Shown here: positions 21,455-32,551 of the stretch, in pieces
Position numbering within the stretch: position 1 is the first letter of the stretch
Layout: the number at the start of each line of letters is the position of its first letter
Source: Zizania palustris
Lineage: Eukaryota; Streptophyta; Magnoliopsida; Poales; Poaceae
Assembly: GCA_019279435.1 (NCBI GenBank)
Contig: JAAALK010000287.1
Location: 14,322,162 to 14,386,161 of the forward strand
Direction of reading: 5' to 3'
DNA: 64,000 nt
Program-made: the position numbers and the translations under genes
The notes under the pieces: model-generated
Database searches by the model: none
What the model was told of the DNA's origin: nothing
Seen by the model: the letters and a program-made list of their open reading frames with translations, nothing else

Positions 21455-22173
21455 TGAAAGTTACTTACGAACTTCTTCTTCAACTGCCCCCATGAACTGA
21501 TTGATCCTGGCTTCAGAGACCAGAACCACCGCAATGCCACTCCTTGAAGAGCTAGGGGGAAACATTTTGCCATAGTGTCCCGCACTCCTCCACTGGCTTC
21601 AATTGCTAAAGCATAAGAACAGACGAATTCTCCAGGATCTTCATCTCCGGCATACTTGCAAAGCTTCGAAGTTTTGAACTTAGGGTCGAAGCGTACTTTC
21701 TGCAACTCAGGATGCAACGGAGACTCGGTGTCGAAGGAAGCATTCTCTGGGGCTTCAGGATAAATAAGTTTGTCGTCTTCGGGCACTTCAGGGATGACCG
21801 GGGTAGGCTGAGAACAAAGCCTATCTGCGGCTTCTTGCCGCCACCTTGCTACTTCAGCTTGGAGACTAGCCATTTGAGCGGCCATATCACTAAGACCGTT
21901 TTCATCTCCTCCGGAAGGATCTTCCGGGTCTTGAGAACTGTAGGGATCGGTTCGAAGTGGAACTTGAGGTGGAAGAGGGACTCCGGCTGACCGAAGTATA
22001 GATGGAGTTGGCGGAGGAACTCCGTATGCTCGAGGAAGGGGAATCCCTTCCAGAGTTTGAGGTGGAGGAAACATTGAAGGTCCTCCGACCTCAACTATGT
22101 CTGAAGATCTTGCTCCGGAGGTCTGAGGGGACCTCCGAACAGGATTACCACCTGCACTCCGCTTAGGAGGCAT
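21455..22173 (-). pseudogene. gypsy gag, N-terminal part
   Basis: Starts at ATG 22173-22171 (MPPKRSAGG), 61 bases inside the LTR end. It has a proline-rich N-terminus, a coiled-coil-like segment (MASLQAEVARWRQEAADRL) and the start of the Retrotrans_gag capsid domain (YAGDEDPGEFVCSYALAI, GVALRWFWSL, LKKKFVSNF). It stops inside the capsid domain at the terminal inverted repeat of the inserted PIF-like element. Counting bases, 716 nt from the ATG to 21458 plus the left flank at 3808 keep the frame, so the insertion can be placed to the base. Confidence 0.9.
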
Positions 22174-22215
22174 GGTTGAGAACTTGGTAGAGAACGAAGT
22201 TTCTTGGACTAGGTT

Positions 22216-22234
22216 CCCCACGGACGGCGCCAAC
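22216..22234 (-). other. gypsy primer-binding site (tRNA-Asp-like)
   Basis: Directly inside the LTR end, the minus strand reads GTTGGCGCCGTCCGTGGGGA. Against the complement of the tRNA-Asp 3' end with CCA (TGGCGCCGTTGCCGGGGA, which can be derived from the tRNA gene at 62185-62256) 14 of 18 bases match, including the first nine. The same site occurs in the gypsy element at 63405. Confidence 0.75.
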
Positions 22235-22729
22235 TGTTGGCGTAAAAGATTACGCTAACAGGTTTCTGAAGATTAGAGACTAACAAACGAAGTGTTTGCG
22301 AAGTAAACTATTCTAAGCCTCCGAAAGGATAATAGCTTAAAATAGTTCGAAAGTGTGTATTGAATAACTTGTATTCGGTCCGTATTACAGGGTAAAACGG
22401 GGGGTATTTATAGGCCCAAACATTAAGGAAAAGACCCTTTTACCCCTCTATTACAACCGACATAGTGGAAACTATTCGGTACCCTTAATAGAGCTAAAAT
22501 GGTAAAAGACTAATCTAATGAGAAAGAAGATAAGTCTTCCATCTTAGCTGGCAAAGAAACTCCCGGAAGGGTCCAAGTTCGAAGATATACTCCGAACTAG
22601 AATCCGTCTCCATACTTCGAACTTGATCTACTGTATCCCCGGAGTTATATGCTGGAAACCTTTGACTTAATCACCGGCCTTTGTCCTGTTACTGCAATAA
22701 CCCTGAAGATGGAATATTTTCCCCCAACA
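22235..22729 (-). repeat. 5' LTR of the Tat-type gypsy element, 495 bp
   Basis: On the minus strand it starts TGTTGGGGGAAAA and ends ACGCCAACA, with TGTTGG/CCAACA inverted ends. It contains a TATAAATA box (minus strand, 22405-22412) followed by a run of C, the same arrangement as in the LTR at 62919-63404, so the two belong to related families. Confidence 0.85.
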
Positions 22730-24027
22730 GTGTCGTAATTTGATCCTTTGCCTTGCAAGCTGTTCATGTACAAGTGGTTTTCCTAGATAAAATAATAACA
22801 TCAACAATTTTGACTGATGCTAATTGTTGCATCTTTTAGAGTAAATACTGTAGAAAAATAATAGATAATGAAGTGTTTCTAGCTATTTAGAGCATGGCAT
22901 ACTACTACTTCTTATCAACTGAAACCTTTTAAACTTTTAGGGTGAATTTTTTAGCTGCTTGTTGATCTTGTCTTCGTTTCATGAGTAAACGGTGCATATT
23001 CAGGTTCGTGCTCTGATCTTCGTTCGTGCTTTCACCAATCTCGAGCTTGACTGAAAATGAAAATTTTGGAGGATTTGGTTGGACTATTTGAAATATCAAT
23101 AATCAATGTAAGCCTCAAGCGAGTCTTAACGGATCAGACTGTCTGTACACAATTAAGTCATGTATTATGTGGAACTAGTTTAATAATTCGCCATTAGCGA
23201 TTGATTGATTCTTATGTCTCTTGTTCAAGGAACACAAGTAGAGGGAAAACTAATTTTGTTGATATGTTCATTCTATTACAATTAATTATCTCTTTTACTC
23301 GTATAATTGTTGGAGTTTTATTGAGCAGTCTACTTATGGAGTACTCGCGATTGTATCCGAGATGTAAGAAAAAAATTTGCCATTGTCTGCATAATTTCTA
23401 CTTAATTGATTTCTTATGATTTTTTTCAATATTAAAATTAACTCTGTTTCCCACATAAACTCTGATCGATTGATGCTTTATTTAGGGGATGTTTTAAAGA
23501 TTAGAAACAATTTTATTCTTTGCCTATTTTATGTGCAATTGATCTTTATTATATTAAGGAATGAGTGGATTGTAATTGGCAATGCTGTCGCTATACTAAA
23601 ACTTACCGTATTTGGAGTTTCCTTGCATATGGTCATATGGACTTGGAATCTGAAATTTGGGGGAAGAAACCCAATATATAAACGATTTTAACAAATACAA
23701 ATTTTATCCCGTTTGCGGATTGAATGAAGCCGTCCGCCCACAGCGTCGTCGTCCTCCTCTTCGACCCCTCGATGTCGTCGATCCCGGTTGCCGGTCCGGC
23801 TGAACGAGGACTCGTCAATGCCGGCGAACCATGCCAGCTCGTCTCTTCCGACGAAGGCAATCACTTAATGTTCTGGGTAAATTACGAGGGTGTGTGGCGA
23901 TCCTCCGGTGGCAACAAGGTGCAGGCGACATGCGTTATCGCAGATGTCTATACCTGCGAAGTAATAACCTTTCGCATGTCGCAGGACAGCGGCCTGACCG
24001 AGTTAGAGCAAATCTAACAGAGCCCTA
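22730..24027. other. No recognisable feature
   Basis: AT-rich to 23700, then a GC-richer block (23700-24010) with an open frame of 97 codons that resembles nothing I know. Its right edge abuts the TTA target site of the Harbinger element. Confidence 0.5.
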
Positions 24028-24959
24028 TTAGGCCATCTCCAACGCGGTGCTTACAGAGGTCACAATAAAATTCAGGGTCCAACAAGGCCCCTACACCCCC
24101 AAAATGAGAGGGCTCTCAAAAAAGACCTTCAGGCCTTCATTGTTGGGCCCCCTACACCAGCCCCCATCTGTTTTGCACGCTCCGTTCCCTCTCCCCCCGC
24201 TCCAAGTCACCGCCAGGAAGCCGCCGGCCAAGCGCACGCCACCAGGGAAATCCCGTGTGCGCCGCCCGTGAAATCCTGTGCGTGCCGCCTGAAGCCGCCC
24301 ACGTGATTCGCCTAGAAGCCTCCCGCGCATGCCAGGATCCCATGCGCGCCGCCTGAAGCCGCCCACACGATTTGCCTGGAAGCCTCCAGGACTGCACGCG
24401 CCGCTAGGACTACCCGCGTCGTGCCCGCTAAGAAGCCGACCGCGCGCTGCTCGTGTCCGCGCAGGAGTCTCACCCGCCGCCCATCTATATCTATTCAGGT
24501 TTTGCACATCTGTTTTCATATGCGTACAGAAGGTCTTGTCTGTATCACATATTGGAATAGAAATTAACTGGACATCGGATTGTCAATTGAGTGAGACGGG
24601 CCAATTGCATTCATGCTGACACGTACAATTGATTTTTTTTGTGTTGAAGTCATTTCATAAGTACGAGACGATAGCTGATAAAGCCTCAGTGTTATTCATC
24701 CAGACTATTGTCGATAATATTTTTGGTAACATACAATTTCCATTGCAATACAAATATTATTTTTGTTTAGTTGTTAATTGTCATTAAGTTCCTTATTGCC
24801 ATGCATATGCCTGATTACGCCCTTGGCAAGTTATTTCAACAGCTTTTACGTATGTCGCAATGAAATTGGTCACGGATGTTGTTTGAGGACATTGAGCTTG
24901 ATGATGTTTCTGTTTTTCCAATTGGCACCCAACCAATTATCTCTCAATCAAGTGGTAGC

Positions 24960-25945
24960 GAACCTAGTGCAGTAAAAAAAGTCGATCCGTACTGCCAACT
25001 ACTCTCAACAAGAGGATATTCAACTATGTGATTCATGGGAGAACATTACCATGGATCCTATCACTGCAAATGAGCAACCTAGTAAAGCATATTGGAAGCA
25101 AATTCATGACAACTACCATGCAAACATAAAATTTGAATCGGATAGATCTGCCAACTCTCTTGAGCATCGGTGGGGCGTAATTGCCAAAGATTGTCAAAAG
25201 TTTCAGGGCTGCTTTGAAGAAGTTGAGTGTCGCCATCCTAGTGGTATTCCTCACCAATAACATGTAATAAAAATGCTCACATTGTATTATAATTTATTAG
25301 GAAACATATTTATTGACACATGTCTTTACTTCCAGTTACTAGAAGCACAAGCCATATATGCAGATAAGGATGCAAAGAAGAAAGGTTTTGCATTCGTTCA
25401 TTATTGGTTGAAGGTTAGACATTGTCCTAAGTTCATAGCTCTTCAACCCTCTAAAAGGCCTAGAACAAGCAACTTAGTGCAATTGATATTCATGATGGAG
25501 AAGATGATGGTATTGGCAAGAGTCAAACTCATGACTCACCATGCCTAGTGCAAAAAGGCCTATGGGAAGGAAGCAAGCAAAGGATAATATGAGAAAGGGA
25601 GGGGAAGAATCAAAGTACGGAGGGGTGCTTGAAAAATTGCTTGTGAAAAAAGAAAAAAATTAGAGAACAGAGATGGCGGGAAACCAAAAAGATTCAAGAA
25701 CGCAAGACATCCATTGAAGAGCGTAAGGTTGCAAATGAGGAGAAAAGGTTGATGTGGGAGCAAGAACAGAAGATTATGTTTTGTGTCTTGAACACATTGG
25801 GCCCCGATGTGAAGTCATATGTCATAGAAATGAGAAGTCAGCTTCTATCTCAAAGGGTGGCGACCTTCAGTACTGGTTTGGATAGTACTAGCGGTGGGAG
25901 TAGCTTTACTAGAAGTGGAGGTCTTGGCGGTGAAGAAGACATTTG
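24960..25945 (+). pseudogene. Harbinger ORF1 protein (Myb/SANT-like DNA-binding)
   Basis: The reading YSQQEDIQLCDSW...DPITANEQPSKAYWKQIHDNYHA...RSANSLEHRWGVIAKDCQKFQG (broken here) is the Myb/SANT-like trihelix pattern of the ORF1 partner that cooperates with the Harbinger transposase in DNA binding and nuclear import. It continues after a probable intron (stop 25258-25260; exon from about 25338, LLEAQAIYADKDAKKKGFAFVHYWL) into a C-terminal coiled-coil region, with further frame breaks around 25550-25700. The family arrangement ORF1 upstream of transposase in the same direction is as expected. Non-functional. Confidence 0.7.
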
Positions 25946-26136
25946 AGACATAGATTTTGGTTTTAGTGCTTTGCTATGCAGGGTCATGTGGATGTTTTAT
26001 TATATTTTCTTTTATGTATGGTTCATGAATATTAAATTTACCTTATGGGACTGAAGTATGAATGTGGTTTGCATTACAGTAATAGTTCATGTGTACGACT
26101 TCTTTAGTTATCTATGTTATTTTTAAAATATTGTAG

Positions 26137-26896
26137 ATGGTGTATACCGATGATGAAGATGATTTGCTTCAGCAATGGTTGGAGGAAGAGGAATCAGATG
26201 ATGATGATTTGACTGTGGCTATACTTGTTATTGCTGACGCTGAAGAAAGGGATCACAAGAAGGCTCGACGTGGTTCGATGTCTGGTCATCAAGTGATACG
26301 AAGAGACATGCATGCTAGTAACTTACGTATTGTGGCAGATTATTTTGCAGACCCCCAAATTTATAATGATCAGTTTTTTCGAAGACAATTTATAATGTCC
26401 AAACATTTATTTTTAAGAATTGTTGAAGGGGTGGAGAGACATGATAAATATTTTAGACAAAGGCTAAATGCAGTAAGGTTGCTTGGAGCCACTGCCCTTT
26501 AGAAGGTGGTCAGATCTCTTAGGATGCTAGCATATGATGTGCCTGTAGATTCTATTGATGAGGTTGTGAGAATTGCAGAGAGCACTATGATTGAGGCATT
26601 CAAGCACTTTGTTAAAGCAGTGGTTGAGGTTTTTGGTGAACAATACTTGAGACCACCCACTATTGAGGATACTACACGATTGATGGAGCTGAATGGCAAA
26701 GGGGGTTGGCCAGGTATGCTTGGAAGCATTGATTGTATGCACTGAAGGTGGAAGAATTGTCCAACTGCATGGAAAGGGATGTACTCAGGGCATGTGGAAG
26801 GACCAACCATGATATTATAAGCTGTTGCATCTCATGATTTATGGATTTGACATTCATTTTTTGGATTGCCTGGATCACTTAATGATATCAATGTTG
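26137..26896 (+). pseudogene. Harbinger transposase (HARBI1/DDE_Tnp_4 type), several stops, truncated
   Basis: ATG 26137, directly after a TTGTAG acceptor-like word. It has an acidic N-terminus, then FRRQFIMSKHLFLRIVEGVERHD and, after the stop at 26500, LRMLAYDVPVDSIDE, typical of plant Harbinger transposases. The first catalytic Asp is in GSIDCMH, the second in SLNDINV; the third acidic residue is lost through truncation. In-frame stops are TAG 26500 (family has Gln there), TGA 26743 (Trp), TAA near 26818 and TGA near 26848 (Trp). At least three can be explained by single C-to-T or G-to-A changes. Confidence 0.85.
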
Positions 26897-26897
26897 G

Positions 26898-28247
26898 GAG
26901 TGGGGCCCTCTGAATGGGATCCAGCCGATTCATGTCGTAGACCTACAGGCATGAATTCCAGAACTCCTCCACATGTTGTTGTACCTCATTCCATTGTTCC
27001 TTGAACAGAGTGTCCATGGTAATCGTGATGACGTTCTCATCGCTGAGCTCGCCCGCCATGGCAAAGTTGTTGGAGATGGTCTCACCGAGCGTGCCAAAAA
27101 GCATATTGGTGTGCTTTTTGGTCACACACTGAAATACGCGCGACCTGAAAGATTTGCTTGACTCCAGTATAGGTCCTACGTCTTAGAAAGGGTTCAGGGC
27201 GCGCCAATCAGTTTGACCCTACAACTGATAAGGGATCAGAAAATATAGACATTAGTAGCATAGCCAATCGACTGGCAAGGCGATGACTGCGGCATAGTGG
27301 ATAAAGTCGTGAAGCAGTGCGCGATCAACCGAACGACCGATAGCCTAGATTAGCCCAATCGAGTGAGCGCGCCATCGGCTGATGGAGAAAACAGTATATG
27401 CATATAGGTCGATGTGCACCCTTCGACGGTGAACATGATATGAAGATGAATTGAAGATAACCAATCAGCTTGTACGCTGATAGAAATAAATAAAGCATAC
27501 CAGATAACATATCTATATCATGGAAATCATCACAATAACTAGATCGGACCTAACCGAGACAGTAACTAGTCACGATGATCTGAACAATATATCAATGAAT
27601 CGGGCAAACTTTATTTAGATGAACAGTATACGGCATGAAAAAGATACAACAACAAGAGATGTCGAACTTAACCGATGAAACCTCAAGCTATTAAACCCAT
27701 ATCACTTCAATCTAAGAGATCAAACCCAACTAACGCAGGCTTAGACCTAGCCAAATACACTGAGAACAGCCGGCGACCGTACTGTTTCACCGTTCTCCTC
27801 AAGAGATCGAACTGAATCGATGCAGCCGTGAGGATACTAACCTAGTTGGCACCGAAGTCGAGGGTGGCGGGACTCACCTCTTCGCCGGAGATCAAACTGA
27901 TGCAGCCCAGCTGCAAGATCTCGAGTCCCATCGAATAACCTTGGGGCACAAGGGTGGCAATGCGTCGATCATAGATTGAACGAGAATAGATTGAACGAGA
28001 GTTAAACTAATCTAACATAAGAGATACATATTTATAGTCGTAGACTTGCCATGCAAGTAACCTATCCAGCCGATTTCGGATGAATCTATAACCGTTGTTG
28101 CGCTTATCTCCACCGGCTCTCCTTCCGATCATGCAGCTATTGCGGACAGACTTCTTTTGACTTTTTTGACCGAATCTTCCTCGATCTTCTGTTGACCACG
28201 CGTCTTTCTTGGTGGACCTTGGGCTTTACCAATTTTTGGTGTCAACA
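26898..28247 (-). mobile_element. Truncated LTR retrotransposon: 5' LTR, primer site and gag start
   Basis: On the minus strand an LTR starts TGTTGACACC at 28247, has a CTATAAATATG box at about 28035, and ends near 27214 (GGGTCA), about 1034 bp. A primer-site-like TTGGCGCGCC follows at about 27199-27208. A short frame (27125-26943) contains MAGELSDENV...EQWNEVQQHVEEFW, a plausible gag start. The sequence stops where the Harbinger element begins, so the rest has been lost. Superfamily not determinable from this piece. Confidence 0.6.
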
Positions 28248-29142
28248 CTAATATATTATAATGTTAAAATAATTTAACATTTGTTTTATTTTATTTATTA
28301 AATAATTTCTCACTTTTTATATATTAGTAGTATTTCAAAAAAATATGTAATTTATGTTTAACTAGAAAACAAATTTCTTAATTATTTACCTATAGTGTTT
28401 CAATCAGTTACGCATAATATTTCACTACAACAATGCATATTATTTCATATAATATATAATAATGTTTCAAACAGTTAACATTTTTATTTAACAATGTTCC
28501 ACTTAGTAATGTTTCTAAAAAAGTATGTAATTTGAGTTTTAGTTAGAAAACACCATTTTGTTTCGAGGGTTATTATATAATTTTCCAATCAATTTTGATT
28601 AATGTTTCACGTAATATATACATAGTATTTCAATCAGTAATGTATCATGTTTCAAACACCGATAATTGAAAATTGATTGGATCATGATTTGCACGCAGTA
28701 AATCTAATGATTGAGAGTAGCGTGTGATATTTTGTTGTAGAGTATGTTTAGTAGATCTCTGTATTTTGAAATCCATACTAAAACTGGAGTAGTAAAATTA
28801 GAGTAGAACACTTGAATTTGACTAGATTCTGTTACACCACTTCAGTTTATTTTTTTATTTTTCTAGAGCACTATCCACTTCTTAAGAAAATATTTGGCTC
28901 TACTCCTATTAATCCTGTCAAACACACCTGGAACCTCTTCTCTCTGAAGAGATATTACCGCTTTTTATTTATAATGTCTCTTTATTTCTTGGGTTAATTT
29001 TTTCTGTGCCACTATAATTTTCACGGTTTGCTAATATGTCATCGATGTGTCACTGACAAATAGAAACCACCACAGTCATTAACAGTGACATATAAAAAAA
29101 TTTGAAAATTATAATTACATGCGAGTAATTTTCCATTATCCC
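28248..29142. other. AT-rich upstream region of NFS1, no gene
   Basis: Holds diverged copies of words such as AATGTTTCAAACAGTTAAC and AAGTATGTAATTT.AGTTTTAGTTAGAAAAC, repeated about 180 bases apart between 28320 and 28650, which suggests an old repeat. I find no clear element ends. Confidence 0.5.
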
Positions 29143-29190
29143 TTAATTCTTATATAGAATTGGAACTTAATTCTTATATAGAATTGGAAC
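29143..29190 (+). promoter_or_regulatory. 24-bp direct duplication containing a TATA-like word, upstream of NFS1
   Basis: TTAATTCTTATATAGAATTGGAAC occurs twice in perfect tandem. Each copy has TATATA, about 260 and 240 bases before the ATG. It may be a duplicated core promoter, but no transcription start is visible in sequence, so this is inference. Confidence 0.4.
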
Positions 29191-29417
29191 AGCCTGAACG
29201 TCTAGTCAACGGCCCAACGAAAAACCGAGGGCCGAACCGGCGGGTCGCCGCTAGAGTCAGCCGCGTTGCGTGGCCCAGTTGCCAACCCGCCGCCTCCACC
29301 GCCTCTCCGCTCCTCTCCTCTCCCACCCATCTCGCCTTTTTTCCCAAATCACCCCTCCGCCGAAACGGGAGCTCTCCGCCGCCTCTCCTGAACCCTACCT
29401 CTCCCCCGTCCCCACCC

Positions 29418-30782
29418 ATGGCGCTCTCCCGCCGCCTCCTCCTCCTCCCTCTCCTCCGTCGTGGCGGTTGTCTCTCCGCCTCCGCTTCGCCCGCCCGCGC
29501 GCTCTCCACGGCCGCCGTGCCGGCCGACGCCGAGCAGGAGGAGGCGGTGACCGTCAAGGGAGTGCGCATCTCGGGGCGGCCGCTCTACATGGACATGCAG
29601 GCGACGACGCCCGTCGACCCGCGGGTGCTCGACGCCATGCTGCCGTTCTACCTCTCCCGCTACGGGAACCCGCACTCCCGCACCCACCTCTACGGATGGG
29701 AGTCCGACGCCGCCGTCGAGGAGGCCCGCGCGCGCGTCGCGTCGCTAGTCGGGGCTGATCCCAGGGAGATCTTCTTCACCTCTGGTGCCACCGAGTGCAA
29801 CAACATCGCCGTCAAGGGCGTCATGCGATTCTACCGCGACCGCCGCCGCCACGTCATCACCACGCAGACCGAGCACAAGTGCGTCCTCGACTCCTGCCGG
29901 TATCTCCAGCAGGAGGGCTTCGAGGTCACCTACCTCCCCGTACGCTCTGACGGCCTCGTCGACGTCGCGCAGCTCGCCGATGCGATCCGCCCCGACACCG
30001 GCCTCGTCTCCGTCATGGCGGTGAACAACGAGATCGGCGTCGTGCAGCCGCTCGAGGAAATTGGTCGCATCTGCCGGGAGAAGGGCGTGCCTTTCCACAC
30101 TGACGCTGCCCAGGCGCTCGGCAAGATCCCGATTGATGTCAACCAGATGGGGATTGGGCTCATGTCGCTGTCCGCGCACAAGATTTACGGGCCAAAGGGT
30201 GTGGGCGCACTCTACCTGCGTCGTCGGCCCCGCATTCGCGTGGAGCCGCAGATGAGTGGCGGTGGCCAGGAGCGTGGCATTCGTAGTGGTACTGTGCCAA
30301 CACCTCTTGTTGTTGGATTTGGCGCTGCCTGCGAGATTGCAGCCAAAGAGATGGACTATGATCATAGGAGAGCCACAACACTACAGCAGCGGCTGCTCAA
30401 TGGCATCTGTGGACAGGTTGATGATGTTGTGATCAATGGAAGCATGGAGCACCGTTACCCTGGTAACCTGAACTTGTCATTTGCATATGTTGAGGGGGAG
30501 AGCTTGCTGATGGGATTAAAGGAGGTGGCTGTGTCAAGTGGCAGTGCCTGCACTAGTGCCAGCTTGGAGCCCTCATATGTACTACGGGCACTTGGTGTAG
30601 AAGAGGACATGGCACACACCTCTATTCGCTTTGGCATTGGCCGCTTTACCACTGAGGAAGAGGTTGACAGAGCGACCGAGCTCACGGTGCATCAGGTTAA
30701 GAAGCTTCGTGACATGAGTCCACTATATGAGATGGCAAAGGCAGGCATCGACATCAAGAGCATCCAGTGGGCGCAGCACTGA
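29418..30782 (+). CDS. NFS1: Cysteine desulfurase, mitochondrial (NFS1), 454 aa
   Basis: Class-V PLP aminotransferase fold enzyme that removes sulfur from cysteine, giving alanine and an enzyme-bound persulfide used to build Fe-S clusters on ISU scaffolds in mitochondria, with ISD11 and frataxin as known partners. The N-terminus (MALSRRLLLLPLLRRGG, Arg/Leu/Ser-rich, no acidic residues for ~35 residues) is a mitochondrial presequence. The PLP lysine is Lys255 in SLSAHKIYGPKG and the persulfide cysteine is Cys378 in SSGSACTSASLEPSY; TSGATECNN, TQTEHKCVLD and HTDAAQALGK are the cofactor pocket motifs. Start chosen at ATG 29418 in CCCATGGCG; the frame is open further upstream but only as Ser/Pro-rich leader. 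No intron; GC-rich at the 5' end and GC-poorer toward the 3' end, as in many grass genes. The length is normal and I see no damage. Confidence 0.96.
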   Translation: MALSRRLLLLPLLRRGGCLSASASPARALSTAAVPADAEQEEAVTVKGVRISGRPLYMDMQATTPVDPRVLDAMLPFYLSRYGNPHSRTHLYGWESDAAVEEARARVASLVGADPREIFFTSGATECNNIAVKGVMRFYRDRRRHVITTQTEHKCVLDSCRYLQQEGFEVTYLPVRSDGLVDVAQLADAIRPDTGLVSVMAVNNEIGVVQPLEEIGRICREKGVPFHTDAAQALGKIPIDVNQMGIGLMSLSAHKIYGPKGVGALYLRRRPRIRVEPQMSGGGQERGIRSGTVPTPLVVGFGAACEIAAKEMDYDHRRATTLQQRLLNGICGQVDDVVINGSMEHRYPGNLNLSFAYVEGESLLMGLKEVAVSSGSACTSASLEPSYVLRALGVEEDMAHTSIRFGIGRFTTEEEVDRATELTVHQVKKLRDMSPLYEMAKAGIDIKSIQWAQH

Positions 30783-32477
30783 GGCAGCTTTCACGACAGC
30801 TAATCCCTAGGCTGTTTTGAAGTGCATGGAAGGACACATAGCTAGGTACATGGCTCTTAGCTGCTTTGTGTTATATCCTGTTAAATTTCATAAGGGGGGA
30901 TATGGTATGGTATTCCCATGGCTGCCTATCATTTGCTTGAGCAACGTTTCATCCATCAGTCTTCACTTTGTGAATTTGATAAGTTACCTGTGACAGACTT
31001 TAAGCACATAACATTATAACAACGTGTATGATGTTTTTTTCTCAGTGATTTGTTCTTTGCATACATTCATGTACACATCATTCTCTGATGAAGCGACTGC
31101 ATTTTATTTTGGAGATCTAAATATAGTATCTCAATGTGACAAAATGAAAGACAAAAGGTAGAAAAGACAAATCACTGTGAAGAGTTTATCAAACTTATAT
31201 CAATGTATCATTGAGGATTAGCAAGTGTATGTGCTAAGCTGCTGATAAAGCAATAAAAGATGTCTTGTTTTCACCATATCAATACAAGAGTCTCCAGCAG
31301 AACATTTTACCAGGATTTCATTTTCTTGTTGATTTTTGTTTTTTTGGGTTTAGCAATAGTTCTAGATGAACTGCTGGAATTTGTGAAAGTGCTTTGCATC
31401 CCAAACATGTTTATCTTATAATGCATACCAAATGGTAAAGCCTGGCTACATAACAAATTAAGAATATATTGACAATTGTTGGTCCAATACCTATAGTATC
31501 TGTAGTTCTGTACAATCTCAGGCTATCCGTTATTCCGTTTTGCTCCACCAACTCAAGACAAAAGAAAAACAAACTGCAGCACAAGGCAATCAATGTCTCA
31601 AGATGATATAAAGCAATACATGGCAATCAACTCTATTTTGTGCAATCTCTCTATTGAGGTTTATCAGCCTATCAGCTGCATGTACTATGTAGGGTATCAA
31701 ACTATCAGTTTTCCATCAATTTCTTGACTTTTTTCTTGGCTTCCCTCTTCTTTTTTTTTCAATTTTGTTTTACTATGCATACATTGACAACTATATTTCG
31801 AGCTGTAGGACACTCTATGTTACAGAAGGGTCCCCAAATTGAACTATTGGTTACATATTTTCATTTTTCTTAAGAATTTATTTTGTGATGAGTTGCTGAA
31901 ATTTCAGAATGTGCTTTATCTGCTATAAACTGAATGGTAAAACCTTGCCACGTGACTATATCTAACCATTGGTTGGTCCTGATTGATATTGTGGTACACC
32001 TATAAGGCTATAATAATCTGGTGGGACTCAAGACTCTCCGTAATTCTCCACAGACTCCAAGCTAAACATTTTGTTAGTTCAAAATTGTATTTTGCAAATT
32101 TTACCATGTCTATTGGAGTAAAAAGAAACTGTCCTCTTCATTTTAATTTTTGACTTGGTTCTCTCCCTTCCTGTCTCTCCTTTTCTTTATCTGGTTTTGC
32201 CATGATTCATGTACTATACAATACAATTGAATTTCTCTAGCTGGACTTTCTGTGCTCCATACTAACGTTTTGTTTCTGCTGCTCGTCCAGTTATCCATTG
32301 AGCATGTCTTGTTTCAATTCATATGCTTCTGGTAATTCCATTAGCCAATCCTAATCTAAGAAATAAATGTGAGGCACTGTTGTGTTGCAAGGATGCACAA
32401 TATTTAGTGTCCGCGGGCGTACTTAATTTTGAATTATATCAGTGCTTCTTTCGTACTACACAATTGTTTCAATCTAT
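30783..32477. other. NFS1 3' flank and intergenic DNA
   Basis: No gene supported. A diverged direct repeat is visible: about 31366-31560 (GAACTGCTGGAATTTGTGAAAGTGCTTTGCAT) resembles 31888-32060 (GAGTTGCTGAAATTTCAGAATGTGCTTT), both followed by an AATGGTAAA.CC motif. Confidence 0.55.
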
Positions 32478-32551
32478 GGGCTTATTTGTTTCAACTTTTG
32501 GCAACTGTAGCTACTTTTAAAATTTGACACTGAAACATTTGAAACTGAAAC

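Larger units (their letters stand above)
1..22729 (-). mobile_element. Ty3/gypsy (Tat-type) LTR retrotransposon, decayed, split by a nested insertion, 3' end outside window
   Basis: Read on the minus strand from right to left, the order is LTR (22235-22729), primer-binding site, gag N-terminus (22173-21455), [insertion 3809-21454], gag C-terminus, protease, reverse transcriptase, RNase H, a second RNase H and the integrase zinc finger, which runs off position 1. The extra RNase H after the usual one is known from the Tat lineage of gypsy elements. The polyprotein has several in-frame stops and at least one frameshift, so the element is dead. The LTR starts TGTTGG and ends CCAACA. Without its other LTR I cannot date it or confirm its target-site duplication (GTGTC is the candidate at 22730-22734). 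Confidence 0.9.
24031..26896 (+). mobile_element. PIF/Harbinger DNA transposon, 3' truncated
   Basis: The left end is GGCCATCTCCAACGC at 24031, preceded by TTA (24028-24030), the typical PIF/Harbinger target. Inside are a GC-rich leader with imperfect repeats (24160-24480), a Myb/SANT-like ORF1 and a DDE transposase, both on the plus strand. The element breaks off inside the transposase near 26896, where LTR retrotransposon sequence begins; no matching right end is seen beyond it. Confidence 0.8.

Noticed and set aside
23724..24017. 97-codon open frame with protein-like composition
   Set aside because: No known motif, no splice or promoter context, and it abuts a transposon end; reported only as unassigned DNA.
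29160..29417. N-terminal extension of NFS1
   Set aside because: The open frame upstream begins without an ATG and encodes a Ser/Pro-rich stretch of leader; ATG 29418 gives a normal presequence and family length.
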